In this document: piece by piece, positions 47,858 through 55,366 of the stretch
Layout: every line of letters starts with the position of its first letter
Position numbering within the stretch: the stretch's first letter is position 1
Origin: Bacillus sp. CH30_1T
Lineage (GTDB): Bacteria > Bacillota > Bacilli > Bacillales > Bacillaceae_B
DNA: 64,000 bases
Assembly: GCF_008364765.1 (NCBI RefSeq)
Contig: NZ_VTUY01000001.1
Location: forward strand, 249,526 to 313,525
Direction: 5' to 3'
The notes under the pieces: model-generated
Databases searched by the model: none
Told to the model about the DNA's origin: nothing
Seen by the model: only the letters and a program-made list of their open reading frames with translations
Position numbers and translations under genes: made by a program

Positions 47858-48409
47858 TTAATCATCTTCCCTATCTTTTCCTCTAAAAACCAACTCCACC
47901 ACCCACCTGATCAAGTACGAAAGAACGATATAGATGACAAAGGACAACCCAGTCTTCCAATGATAGATCTTATAAATTTGTAACCATTGAAAGATAGGCT
48001 CAGCGATAAACGATGCTCCTGCCGACAGAACGATATTCGCATACAGAAACGCTTTTCCTTTAGGAAAGTATTTATACAAGAGCATATACGTGACAGGGAT
48101 CAATGCATAGTCAAAGACGTATGCTTTTGAAAGTATGGGGATGAGCTGTCCTGGATAGCCCCATAAGCCAAGATCATATCCAAACCCGTCGAGGTTCGCG
48201 GCTACCAGGATCCAAGTCAGTCCAAGAAAAAAAAGCTTCGGCCGCTCCTCTCTTTTCGTTAATCGAAAAAAGATGACCCAGGATAGGATAAGGAGGACTA
48301 CTATAAACCACCAGAGTGGGGATAGAAAGCAATGGTCCAGCCAATACTGGATGTATTCTTGGTTAAGGGCTACATGTTTTTCTCTAATTTGATCATATCT
48401 CTCCAGCAT
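47858..48409 (-). CDS. CBO0543-family membrane protein, copy 2
   Basis: A 183-residue protein with about six helices, paralogous to the one at 37.9 kb: shared LDGFGYDLGLWGYPGQLIP region and FIAEPIFQW. GGAGG lies 5 bases before the ATG. Function unknown. A terminator-like hairpin lies only 30-60 bases upstream on the same strand. Confidence 0.75.
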   Translation of the reverse strand: MLERYDQIREKHVALNQEYIQYWLDHCFLSPLWWFIVVLLILSWVIFFRLTKREERPKLFFLGLTWILVAANLDGFGYDLGLWGYPGQLIPILSKAYVFDYALIPVTYMLLYKYFPKGKAFLYANIVLSAGASFIAEPIFQWLQIYKIYHWKTGLSFVIYIVLSYLIRWVVELVFRGKDREDD

Positions 48410-48437
48410 ACGCGCCTCCAGTGCACAAGAATTTTTT

Positions 48438-48469
48438 AAAAAAAGACCCTCTTCAAGTTAAGAGGGTCA
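48438..48469 (-). terminator. Terminator-like hairpin upstream of CBO0543 copy 2
   Basis: Minus strand: GACCCTCTT / AAGAGGGTC followed by TTTTTTT. No intact minus-strand gene ends just before it; AATAAATAGCC upstream resembles the end of KGG copy 2, so it may be left from a lost gene. Confidence 0.6.
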
Positions 48470-48639
48470 TGTAAACTTATGAAGGCTATTTATTAATATT
48501 CTCTACCAATTACAGGACCTTCATTCATACTCCCAAATGAGAATCATGACTTTTCTCCCTTACAAGCATCATGCGATTATGTTAAAATTAGCCAAAATCA
48601 GACAATTTTCTTCCCTTTTTAAGAAAGGAGTTAAAGATA

Positions 48640-48870
48640 ATGTCAAGAAATTGTGAGCTGCTTACCATTTTGCAGACGCTCCAAACTTTTTCCGATTGTG
48701 ATATTACCCAGTCATTTTCTGAGGGTGATTCTGACATATTGCTGGTTTCTTTCTCGAAGGAATATGACTCATTCATCATCACTCAACATGACTCTCAGAT
48801 AAGTTATCATGATATCGACTCCGCTCTAGCCTTATTGGAACATGTGCTTCTTATGAATGAACCATCATAG
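48640..48870 (+). CDS. Small hypothetical protein
   Basis: A 76-residue acidic protein, MSRNCELLTILQTLQTF followed by a beta-rich middle (DILLVSFSKEYDSFIITQHD) and a C-terminal helix. AAAGGAG lies 9 bases before the ATG. No family recognised. It sits between the two minus-strand KGG/CBO0543 blocks. Confidence 0.5.
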   Translation: MSRNCELLTILQTLQTFSDCDITQSFSEGDSDILLVSFSKEYDSFIITQHDSQISYHDIDSALALLEHVLLMNEPS

Positions 48871-48882
48871 ATTCAACTTAAA

Positions 48883-48909
48883 AAGACCCGTCGTCGATCG
48901 ACAGGTCTT
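48883..48909 (-). terminator. Terminator after KGG gene copy 2
   Basis: Minus strand AAGACCTGTCG / CGACGGGTCTT with one mismatch, then TTTTT. May also serve the small plus-strand gene. Confidence 0.6.
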
Positions 48910-48935
48910 CTTGAGTTAGGGGAATCATCCGGTGG

Positions 48936-49199
48936 CTATTTATTGCTGTTGGAATTGTTTGAACTGTTGGAGCTACTCGAGTTGCTCGAGTTACCGGACT
49001 GACTTCCGCCTTTCGCTCCAATTTCCTGATAAAATTTCTTGTCGTGATTTTCTGAAGTTGCTTCTCCACCCTTTTCTCCGATCTCTTGGTAGAATTCTTT
49101 GTCATGGTTCTTAGCCGTTTGTTCGCCGCCTTTACGACCAGCTTCTTCGTAACTCATTTTACCGTTGTTGCTGTTGTTATTGTTGTTACTGTTTGCCAT
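48936..49199 (-). CDS. KGG-motif stress protein, copy 2
   Basis: An 87-residue hydrophilic protein with the same three KGG repeats as copy 1 and a Ser/Asn-rich tail (SNSSSSNSSNNSNSNK). AAGGAGG precedes the ATG. Coding repeats and upstream region are nearly identical to copy 1 while the low-complexity tails differ, indicating a recent duplication with tail slippage or gene conversion. Confidence 0.85.
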   Translation of the reverse strand: MANSNNNNNSNNGKMSYEEAGRKGGEQTAKNHDKEFYQEIGEKGGEATSENHDKKFYQEIGAKGGSQSGNSSNSSSSNSSNNSNSNK

Positions 49200-49208
49200 A
49201 AATAAAAT

Positions 49209-49330
49209 CCTCCTTAAGTGTAATGGGTGTTGTACGTTTGTACATTGGTTATTTACCTCGTGAGATGAGCCTCAAACAGATTGTGGGGGTTTTTAACATT
49301 TTTGTAATTTAATTTACACTCAAGTGGAGG
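49209..49330. repeat. Duplicated upstream region of KGG copy 2, bounded by inverted repeats
   Basis: Same structure as before copy 1: CCTCCTTAAGTGTA near the gene and TACACTCAAGTGGAGG at the far end. The sigma-B-like boxes are GTTTGA (49277-49272), 13 bases, AGGTAA (49258-49253). The boxes are fully conserved while the spacer differs (TTTTCATCTCATG versus GGCTCATCTCACG), which suggests selection on the promoter. Confidence 0.6.
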
Positions 49331-49426
49331 CAGGATGATTCATGAATCCTTACGATTAGAATTGCTTCCTAAAAGAGATATAGGATGATGGTATTAATGT
49401 GATTAGTATAAAAGGAGTCTTGCTGC

Positions 49427-50620
49427 ATGGATTACATCAAACGAGGGACACCGGCCTTTAAAAATGCAAACCTTGCCCTGTTTGCAGGCGGATTCAGCAC
49501 CTTCGCCATCCTGTGGGGAACACAACCCCTGCTCCCGGATATCGCCAAGGAGTTTGCGATATCACCGGCCGCCTCAAGTCTCAGCCAGTCTTCCACCACG
49601 ATTGCCCTTGCCATCAGTCTATTAATTGCAGGTTCCTTATCTGACGTCTATGGAAGAAAATCCGTTATGACCTTCTCTTTACTGACATCTTCCATTCTTG
49701 CCGTTTGCACAGGATTTGCATCAAGCTTCCATATGCTAGTTGTCGGCCGAATTTTGCAGGGGATAACTCTCGCCGGGCTTCCTGCCGTCGCCATGGCATA
49801 TTTGGGTGAGGAAATCGAAGCGAAGAGTCTCGGGATGGCCATGGGGTTATACATCAGCGGAAATTCCATCGGGGGAATGTCCGGTCGGATCATCAGTGGC
49901 GTCCTTACCGACCATTTCAACTGGCATGTCGCATTGATGGGAGTCGGGATCATCAGCTTGCTTTCAACCGTCATCTTCCTGGTGCTTATACCGCCGTCTG
50001 CCCATTTCAGACCGCAGACATTTCAGCTGAAATCATTGGCCGAATCCCTGTTCAGCCAATTCAAAGTACCGGGACTCACGTATCTCTTCATCATCGGATT
50101 TCTTTTGATGGGAGGTTTCGTATCCCTCTACAATTACATCGGATTCGAGCTGATCGCACCACCGTATTCACTCAACCAGACCGTCGTCGGATTCATCTTC
50201 ATCGTCTATATCGTCGGCACCTTCAGCTCGACCTGGATGGGAATGCTCGCCGATCAGTATGGAGAAAAAAGAATTCTGCCACTATCCCTGGTCATCATGT
50301 TATCCGGGGTGTTGACGACCCTGCATCCGAATCTGTGGGTAAAAATCATCGGAATCGCCATCTTTACGTACGGATTCTTCGCCGGCCACTCCATCGCTAG
50401 CAGTTGGGTCGGACGATTGGCCGTCCATGATAAAGCACAGGCTTCGGCCCTCTACTTATCCGCTTATTACGCCGGATCAAGCGTCGGCGGTACCGTCAGC
50501 GGAAGCTTTTACCACCAATTTAACTGGCCCGGTGTCGTGTGGATGATCGCTGATCTTTCTGTGATTTCGATTGGGATTTCATTTTGGTTGGGGAGAAGGG
50601 ACGCAGCACGATCAATATAA
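49427..50620 (+). CDS. MFS transporter (YgaY-like)
   Basis: A 397-residue major facilitator with twelve helices; the loop 2-3 motif reads GSLSDVYGRKSVM and the second half repeats it as GMLADQYGEKRIL. Substrate unknown; relatives are proton-driven effluxers. AAAAGGAG precedes the ATG. Codon use is somewhat richer in G+C than nearby genes. Monocistronic with its own terminator. Confidence 0.88.
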   Translation: MDYIKRGTPAFKNANLALFAGGFSTFAILWGTQPLLPDIAKEFAISPAASSLSQSSTTIALAISLLIAGSLSDVYGRKSVMTFSLLTSSILAVCTGFASSFHMLVVGRILQGITLAGLPAVAMAYLGEEIEAKSLGMAMGLYISGNSIGGMSGRIISGVLTDHFNWHVALMGVGIISLLSTVIFLVLIPPSAHFRPQTFQLKSLAESLFSQFKVPGLTYLFIIGFLLMGGFVSLYNYIGFELIAPPYSLNQTVVGFIFIVYIVGTFSSTWMGMLADQYGEKRILPLSLVIMLSGVLTTLHPNLWVKIIGIAIFTYGFFAGHSIASSWVGRLAVHDKAQASALYLSAYYAGSSVGGTVSGSFYHQFNWPGVVWMIADLSVISIGISFWLGRRDAARSI

Positions 50621-50650
50621 AAGAGGACTTGCCACCAAGTCCTCTTTCTT
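50620..50650. terminator. Terminator between MFS and DinB genes
   Basis: Stem AAAGAGGACTTG / CAAGTCCTCTTT with loop CCAC, between convergent genes; usable on both strands. Confidence 0.8.
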
Positions 50651-50655
50651 AGGAG

Positions 50656-51114
50656 TTACCCCTTCACTCCCGCTTGCGGATCCCAAGAGCCCTGTAATTT
50701 TCTAATATAAAGAATTTGCCCTGCATGGTAGGTGGTATGGATCGTGAGGTGGGCAATGATTTCAGACCAGTTATTCAAATTCACCTCATCTGCCCCTTCA
50801 ACCGCCTTCTTCCAGTCAGCCATCAACTGATCAATCCGTACGGACGTTTCACTCCAACTGAGGCCTTCCCTATTCTTGAAAGTGCTCTCATTGGTACTCT
50901 CTTCATTCTCAATCCCCTTCAATCGATTTAAATGGCGTTGATTATAGTAGATGAGATGATGGATGATTTCAGAGATGGAATTGGTGGCTTCATTTGGCTT
51001 CCACGTTGCTTGTTCCTCGGTGAGATCCTTGATGGAATTGGTCAATGAGACAAACCAGGTATTTTGATCGTGGCAGGCGTCCAGTTGCAAGAGTAATACT
51101 TGTTTGGCATTCAT
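50656..51114 (-). CDS. DinB-family protein
   Basis: A 152-residue four-helix-bundle DinB/YfiT-type protein. Three histidines suited to metal binding are visible: in EIIHHLIYYN and HTTYHAGQILYIRKLQG. These proteins are often thiol-S-transferases in bacillithiol-using bacteria or unassigned. AGGAGGG lies before the ATG. Confidence 0.85.
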   Translation of the reverse strand: MNAKQVLLLQLDACHDQNTWFVSLTNSIKDLTEEQATWKPNEATNSISEIIHHLIYYNQRHLNRLKGIENEESTNESTFKNREGLSWSETSVRIDQLMADWKKAVEGADEVNLNNWSEIIAHLTIHTTYHAGQILYIRKLQGSWDPQAGVKG

Positions 51115-51151
51115 TTTTATTCCCTCCTGTAATTACATATCACTTATACTT

Positions 51152-51399
51152 TCAAGATTGAGAGGGTCGTTTCCTCTTCACATAAGGATTTTCCATTAAA
51201 AAAAATCCTCTTTTGTTAAAAAGGGATCTCAACCGTTCATGAAACGTCATCCCAATGTACTGATACTCGATCAGCAACCGACTGACTGATTCGTCATGAA
51301 ACACATGCACGGCATAAATGGTATCGTCTTTAGTCGCAGTGGATTGCAGTCCGGAGATGTTCCTGGATGTTTTACCGACTAATCATTAATTACAAACAT
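51152..51399 (-). pseudogene. Small gene broken by a one-base deletion
   Basis: ATG 51399 with GGTGAGG upstream reads MFVIND then stops at TAG. One base earlier or later in the run GATTAGTC, the other frame stays open for about 75 codons: LVGKTSRNISGLQSTATKDD, TIYAVHVFHDESVSRLLIEY, then FHERLRSLFNKRGFFLMENP to a TGA at 51154-51152. One missing T restores an 82-residue protein. No family recognised. It may be real decay or a sequence error. Confidence 0.55.
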
Positions 51400-51422
51400 T
51401 TTTCCTCACCAATACAAAACAA

Positions 51423-51448
51423 AACCGGAAGACTGCCCTCTTCCGGTT
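51423..51448 (-). terminator. Terminator of the thioesterase operon
   Basis: Minus strand AACCGGAAGA / TCTTCCGGTT, loop of six, then TTGTTTT. Confidence 0.75.
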
Positions 51449-51458
51449 CCACTCTCCA

Positions 51459-51833
51459 TTATTTTATAATCGTCGACCCCTGCAACAGTTCCGGCTTCGC
51501 GCCAAGGATCAATAAAAATAATTTCGAATCACTGATTTGTCGGTGCTTTTTCATGATTTCTTTCAGCTGAACGATATTCGGGTGTTCTTTCAGCTTCTGC
51601 ACTTCCTCCTGATAGAGGGACAGGATCGAGCCTCTTACAAACTGCGGCTCGTAGTCCGGCAGCTCCTTGTCGCGGAGTAGTGACCCCATGTATCCGTACT
51701 TCAACTGTAATTGTCTCGTCAGGCTTGCGACGTGGATGAGCTGCTCATTCAGTTCAGGGTAATCCTGCTTGAGTGCTTCCACATCTTTTTTCGCTTCATG
51801 CAGTTCGTTCATTCCAGCAAGCATTGTGGTCAT
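51459..51833 (-). CDS. Hypothetical helical protein
   Basis: A 124-residue mostly helical, charged protein (LHEAKKDVEALKQDYPELNE and QEEVQKLKEHPNIVQLKEIM) with coiled-coil potential. No family recognised. ATG 51833 overlaps the thioesterase stop (ATGA) and has GGGAGGGG upstream, so it is translated with that gene. A terminator follows. Confidence 0.65.
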   Translation of the reverse strand: MTTMLAGMNELHEAKKDVEALKQDYPELNEQLIHVASLTRQLQLKYGYMGSLLRDKELPDYEPQFVRGSILSLYQEEVQKLKEHPNIVQLKEIMKKHRQISDSKLFLLILGAKPELLQGSTIIK

Positions 51834-52366
51834 GATGCTTCCCCTCCCAAGTTCCAAGGTTTTTCGAGTCCAATGATGTCATTCAGTATTTTACTCTGCT
51901 TTCGGCGGACCCGTCTTCTTTCTGCCCGTTCTTTTCCTGATTCGAACAAAAATTTCTCTTCTTCTGTTTCCGGAACGATTTCCGGTACTTTGACGGGCTT
52001 TTTATTTTCATCGAGTGCTACGAAGGTCAGGAAAGCTGTCGCCGCCATTCGTCTTTCACCTGTGATCATATCTTCGGCAATCACTTTGCAGAAGATTTCC
52101 ATGGATTTATTCCCGACATACGAGACGAAGGATTCGACGCAAACGGAATCACTTTGATGGATCGGATAGAGGAAGTCGATGGAATCCGTTGAAGCGGTCA
52201 CACATTCCTTCACCCGTGCATGACGTCTCGCGGATAATGTCGCATTGTTATCGAGCTTCTTCATCAACACGCCTCCGAACAGGGTGTTGTAGTTGTTTAA
52301 ATCATTGATCATCACCTGGTCCGTGCTGACGACCAGACTCTCTTTCGGATGCTTCGTTTTTGCCAT
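51830..52366 (-). CDS. Acyl-CoA thioesterase, hotdog fold (YkhA-like)
   Basis: A 178-residue cytosolic hotdog-fold thioesterase: VMINDLNNYNTLFGGVLMKKLD carries the family's Asn/Asp active region. It hydrolyses acyl-CoAs, chain preference unknown. ATG 52366 is chosen, AAGGG being 11 bases upstream; TTG 52375 is an alternative. First of a two-gene operon. Confidence 0.88.
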   Translation of the reverse strand: MAKTKHPKESLVVSTDQVMINDLNNYNTLFGGVLMKKLDNNATLSARRHARVKECVTASTDSIDFLYPIHQSDSVCVESFVSYVGNKSMEIFCKVIAEDMITGERRMAATAFLTFVALDENKKPVKVPEIVPETEEEKFLFESGKERAERRRVRRKQSKILNDIIGLEKPWNLGGEAS

Positions 52367-52554
52367 GAAGAACAAGTCCCTTCTGTTGTAAAATGGTTTC
52401 TCAAACGTTTGATACCCAAAGTGTACGCCCTGAAGCAGGATAAGTGAAATGAATGTTCCTTATCATCATCATAGATGCTGTCTATGCAATGGCTTACATC
52501 TGAATGGTATCAATATCCACTTTTCCAAAATAGGCGACAAAAAAAGAGCATTCC

Positions 52555-53448
52555 TTAGTCAGAAATGCTCCCCATCAATCGTTCCTGGGTAAAGGTCAGC
52601 CACTCTTTTGTGGCATACGATAAGTATTGATTTTTTCTCCAAATAATGGCGAGGTCCCATTCGATGACGGGCTTTACGACGCGGATAGCGACGAGATCTT
52701 CCTTCAGCTGCTTATACACGCTGTTCGGCAGGATTGAAATCCCGAGTTCCGCTTCGATCATCTTCCCGATGAAGTCCCATTGAGAACTTTCAGACACCAC
52801 TTTCGGAAGAAAACCTGCTTCTTTGCAAGCCCCGCGGATCCGGTCATTCAACGCAAAGTCCTTATTAAAGAGAATGAGCTGTTCGTCCTCAAGCTCTAAC
52901 AATTTAACCTGCTTCCTGCCGGCCAATCGATGTGTCCTCGGCACCACGATCCGTAGTTCTTCTTTCATAAAAGAAAAATGGTGAAAATCCTCCTCTGCAG
53001 CAGGCAGGACACCTACCCCCACATCGAGCTGATCTGCGAGGATATCTTCTTCAATCCGCTTTGTCCCATTCTCGACCAGCTGGAAAGTGATACCGGGGTA
53101 GAGAGCATGGAATTCCCCCAGCACCTTGATGAACTGACCCGCGTCCATGATCGGCGGTAGTCCGATGCGGAGATGCCCCCGTTGCAGACCGATCAGGTCA
53201 TCGAGTTCATGCTGGACATTCTCGAATGCCTTATCGATTGTCTGTGCCTGCTTCAAAATCGCCCGTCCCGCATCCGTCAGCACGAGCTGCTTCCGGGAAC
53301 GATCGAATAGCTCCACCCCAAGCTCACCCTCTAAATTTCTGATCATCTTACTGATCGTCGGCTGGGTCACAAACAAATGATCCGCCGCACGGGTGAAACT
53401 CTTGAATCGCGTTACTTCTATAAAATATTTCAAATGCCTGATGTCCAC
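52555..53448 (-). CDS. LysR-family regulator (CidR/YwbI-like)
   Basis: A 297-residue LysR regulator: helix-turn-helix at about 1-60 (SFTRAADHLFVTQPTISKMIRNLE), effector domain at about 90-290. Similarity to CidR-type regulators of holin-like cidAB genes is my reading, yet no such genes are adjacent. The start is GTG 53448 with AAGGTGAG upstream; the open frame to 53595 has no ribosome site. Divergent from a methyltransferase gene, which it may control. Confidence 0.88.
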   Translation of the reverse strand: MDIRHLKYFIEVTRFKSFTRAADHLFVTQPTISKMIRNLEGELGVELFDRSRKQLVLTDAGRAILKQAQTIDKAFENVQHELDDLIGLQRGHLRIGLPPIMDAGQFIKVLGEFHALYPGITFQLVENGTKRIEEDILADQLDVGVGVLPAAEEDFHHFSFMKEELRIVVPRTHRLAGRKQVKLLELEDEQLILFNKDFALNDRIRGACKEAGFLPKVVSESSQWDFIGKMIEAELGISILPNSVYKQLKEDLVAIRVVKPVIEWDLAIIWRKNQYLSYATKEWLTFTQERLMGSISD

Positions 53449-53579
53449 TTGCTCACCTTCTTCTTTTGGATAACATGGCACCATATTACCATAGCTATTT
53501 CTGCTAAAATAATCACATGCTGGAATATCTTTTCCTCTATAATAATAACAAAGAATAGATGGTAAGGATGGAGAATCAA

Positions 53580-54359
53580 TTGAATACAAAAGCAAACTAT
53601 CAAACCTGGATTCGAATGTACAAACTACTTATTTTCGGGGGTATTTCACTTCTGCTTCTCTTTGTCACAATATTCACCATTCCTGTATACCTGCGCCTCC
53701 TGTCAGGAATGCTCGCGTTGCCCTTTCTTTATATAACCTTAATCCTCTCCAATTCTGTTTACCAATTCGCAGCGTTCGGTGGAAATTATCAGTCGAAGAT
53801 CCATGATTTGATCGTGTCCAGAGTCCGTGGAGATGAAAACATACTAGATATCGGAACAGGCAGTGGCTCCCTGATTATAAAATTGGCAAAGACTTTCCCC
53901 ACATCCCGATTAACCGGAATCGATTATTGGGGAGGAAACTGGGAATATTCAAAAGCCCAGTGCGAGCAGAATGCACAGATCGAAGGGGTCTCGGATCGTA
54001 TCCATTTTCTGAAAGCAAGTGCCTCGAATCTCCCTTTCCAAGACGATGAATTTGATGTCGTTGTCAGCTGCCTTACCTTTCATGAGGTAAAAGATGCCAG
54101 TAACAAAACGGACGTAATCAAAGAGGCACTAAGAGTATTAAAACCTGGAGGGGAATTTGTCTTCATGGACCTGTTCATGGATGAGAACACATTCGGAGAT
54201 GAAAAAGAGCTATTATCTGCCCTGAAACAACATGGCGTGTCTGAACTGAATAGCGACAAACTGGCTGATGTCTTGCACATGCCGAAGATCTTATTAAACA
54301 AAAAAGTATTAGGGAATGCGATGATGTTGAGTGGTAAGAATTCGAAAAGAAAAAGCTAA
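53580..54359 (+). CDS. Membrane-anchored class I SAM-dependent methyltransferase
   Basis: A 259-residue protein: two N-terminal transmembrane helices (about 17-38 and 43-62), then a methyltransferase domain with SAM motif I ILDIGTGSGSL, acidic loop TGIDYWGG and FDVVVSCLTFHEV. A membrane anchor is unusual and suggests a lipid or quinone substrate. Start TTG 53580 has GGAG 6 bases upstream; the ATGs at 53559 and 53568 lack proper spacing. Confidence 0.8.
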   Translation: MNTKANYQTWIRMYKLLIFGGISLLLLFVTIFTIPVYLRLLSGMLALPFLYITLILSNSVYQFAAFGGNYQSKIHDLIVSRVRGDENILDIGTGSGSLIIKLAKTFPTSRLTGIDYWGGNWEYSKAQCEQNAQIEGVSDRIHFLKASASNLPFQDDEFDVVVSCLTFHEVKDASNKTDVIKEALRVLKPGGEFVFMDLFMDENTFGDEKELLSALKQHGVSELNSDKLADVLHMPKILLNKKVLGNAMMLSGKNSKRKS

Positions 54360-54388
54360 GAGCAGGAGCTAATGCTCTTAGCTTTTTT
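54350..54388 (+). terminator. Terminator of the methyltransferase gene
   Basis: Stem AAAAAGCTAAGAGCA / TGCTCTTAGCTTTTTT, seven-base loop, T-run on the plus strand. Confidence 0.85.
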
Positions 54389-54444
54389 ATGTGGCTCATA
54401 TTCAAGACCTTCTACCACTATTTATTTCTTCATTTACATTCTCC

Positions 54445-54735
54445 CTATTCTCTAAACGACAGCCCACTCTCCCCCAACACCTTCCGAAGCTTCGGTATAG
54501 AAGACGGTCCCATCCCATGAAAGGCGAGAATCTCTTTCTCACTGTATGTCGATAACGTCTGTAGAGACGTCAACCCATTGTTTTCTAACGCTCTTCTGGC
54601 TGGAGCGGAGAGTACGGAAAGAAATCCTGTTTCTGGTTTTCGTTCCTTCTCACAAATGGGACAGGTCGGGCAATCGCTTTTTTTCACATATGTATGCCCT
54701 TTGACGCATATCTTCATGTTTTCATTTGGAGTCAT
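54445..54735 (-). CDS. Small protein with zinc-finger-like head and RNAP-alpha-CTD-like domain
   Basis: A 96-residue protein. Residues 8-30 have a possible zinc knuckle (C10, H14, then CPTCPIC), and residues about 38-95 resemble the helix-hairpin-helix C-terminal domain of RNA polymerase alpha (LSAPARRALENNGLTSLQTL then GMGPSSIPKLRKVL). It probably binds DNA or a transcription partner. AGAGGTG precedes the ATG, which overlaps the upstream gene's stop. Confidence 0.75.
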   Translation of the reverse strand: MTPNENMKICVKGHTYVKKSDCPTCPICEKERKPETGFLSVLSAPARRALENNGLTSLQTLSTYSEKEILAFHGMGPSSIPKLRKVLGESGLSFRE

Positions 54736-54971
54736 GTTTTCACCTCTTTCTTATTAATCCATTGCCTATACACTATCAGAGTAACCGAATTTAATAAAAT
54801 CGCCACTATGGGAAACACCTTGGCTCCAATTATGTTCATAAGCGCTGACCAGTCAACGATCGTGACCAGATAAAAAAATATAAGAAGAGCCATAATAGCG
54901 AATAAAAAAGGGGTGCTTATAAAATCATGGTTCCCACTTACTATGATCACTACGATAATCCAATATTTCAC
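54732..54971 (-). CDS. Small hypothetical membrane protein
   Basis: A 79-residue protein with two or three hydrophobic segments, coupled by ATGA overlap to the alpha-CTD-like gene. The GTG start at 54971 has no ribosome site, so the true start is uncertain; the frame stays open another few codons upstream. Confidence 0.45.
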   Translation of the reverse strand: MKYWIIVVIIVSGNHDFISTPFLFAIMALLIFFYLVTIVDWSALMNIIGAKVFPIVAILLNSVTLIVYRQWINKKEVKT

Positions 54972-55051
54972 GATCGCAATGATTCTATTGATTTTTCAGA
55001 TCTAAAAACTCGTTCTCAACATCTAGATAGTCGAAAACCGTCACCAAAAAA

Positions 55052-55198
55052 TTATGACCTCTTCGCCTTTTTAAGCGAGAGCACCAATGCTACACCAAAT
55101 AGAATCGCAGCCATCAACAAAGTCGTTCCTGCAGCGATGGGTATCACAAACCCAACAATCAATAGAGTAGTAGCCATTAATAACAATCCATACATCAT
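55052..55198 (-). CDS. Small two-helix membrane protein
   Basis: A 48-residue protein, MMYGLLLMATTLLIVGFVIP followed by AAGTTLLMAAILFGVALVLS and a basic tail (KKAKRS). AAGGGGGG lies 6 bases before ATG 55198. Two transmembrane helices and a positive-inside tail make it a credible small membrane protein; function unknown. Confidence 0.6.
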   Translation of the reverse strand: MMYGLLLMATTLLIVGFVIPIAAGTTLLMAAILFGVALVLSLKKAKRS

Positions 55199-55366
55199 GC
55201 ATATCCCCCCTTACCAATGAAACCGAACCATTTCTTCTCCAGCATAATATACCAGGCAGGATCTAAATTCACACTCCCGGTTCCCTTCATCCTTTAGCAT
55301 TTTCAAGATCCCCTCGATAGCCTCTTAGGAATCGAACATCTGAAGGAATAGGGGGACCATCTTTCA

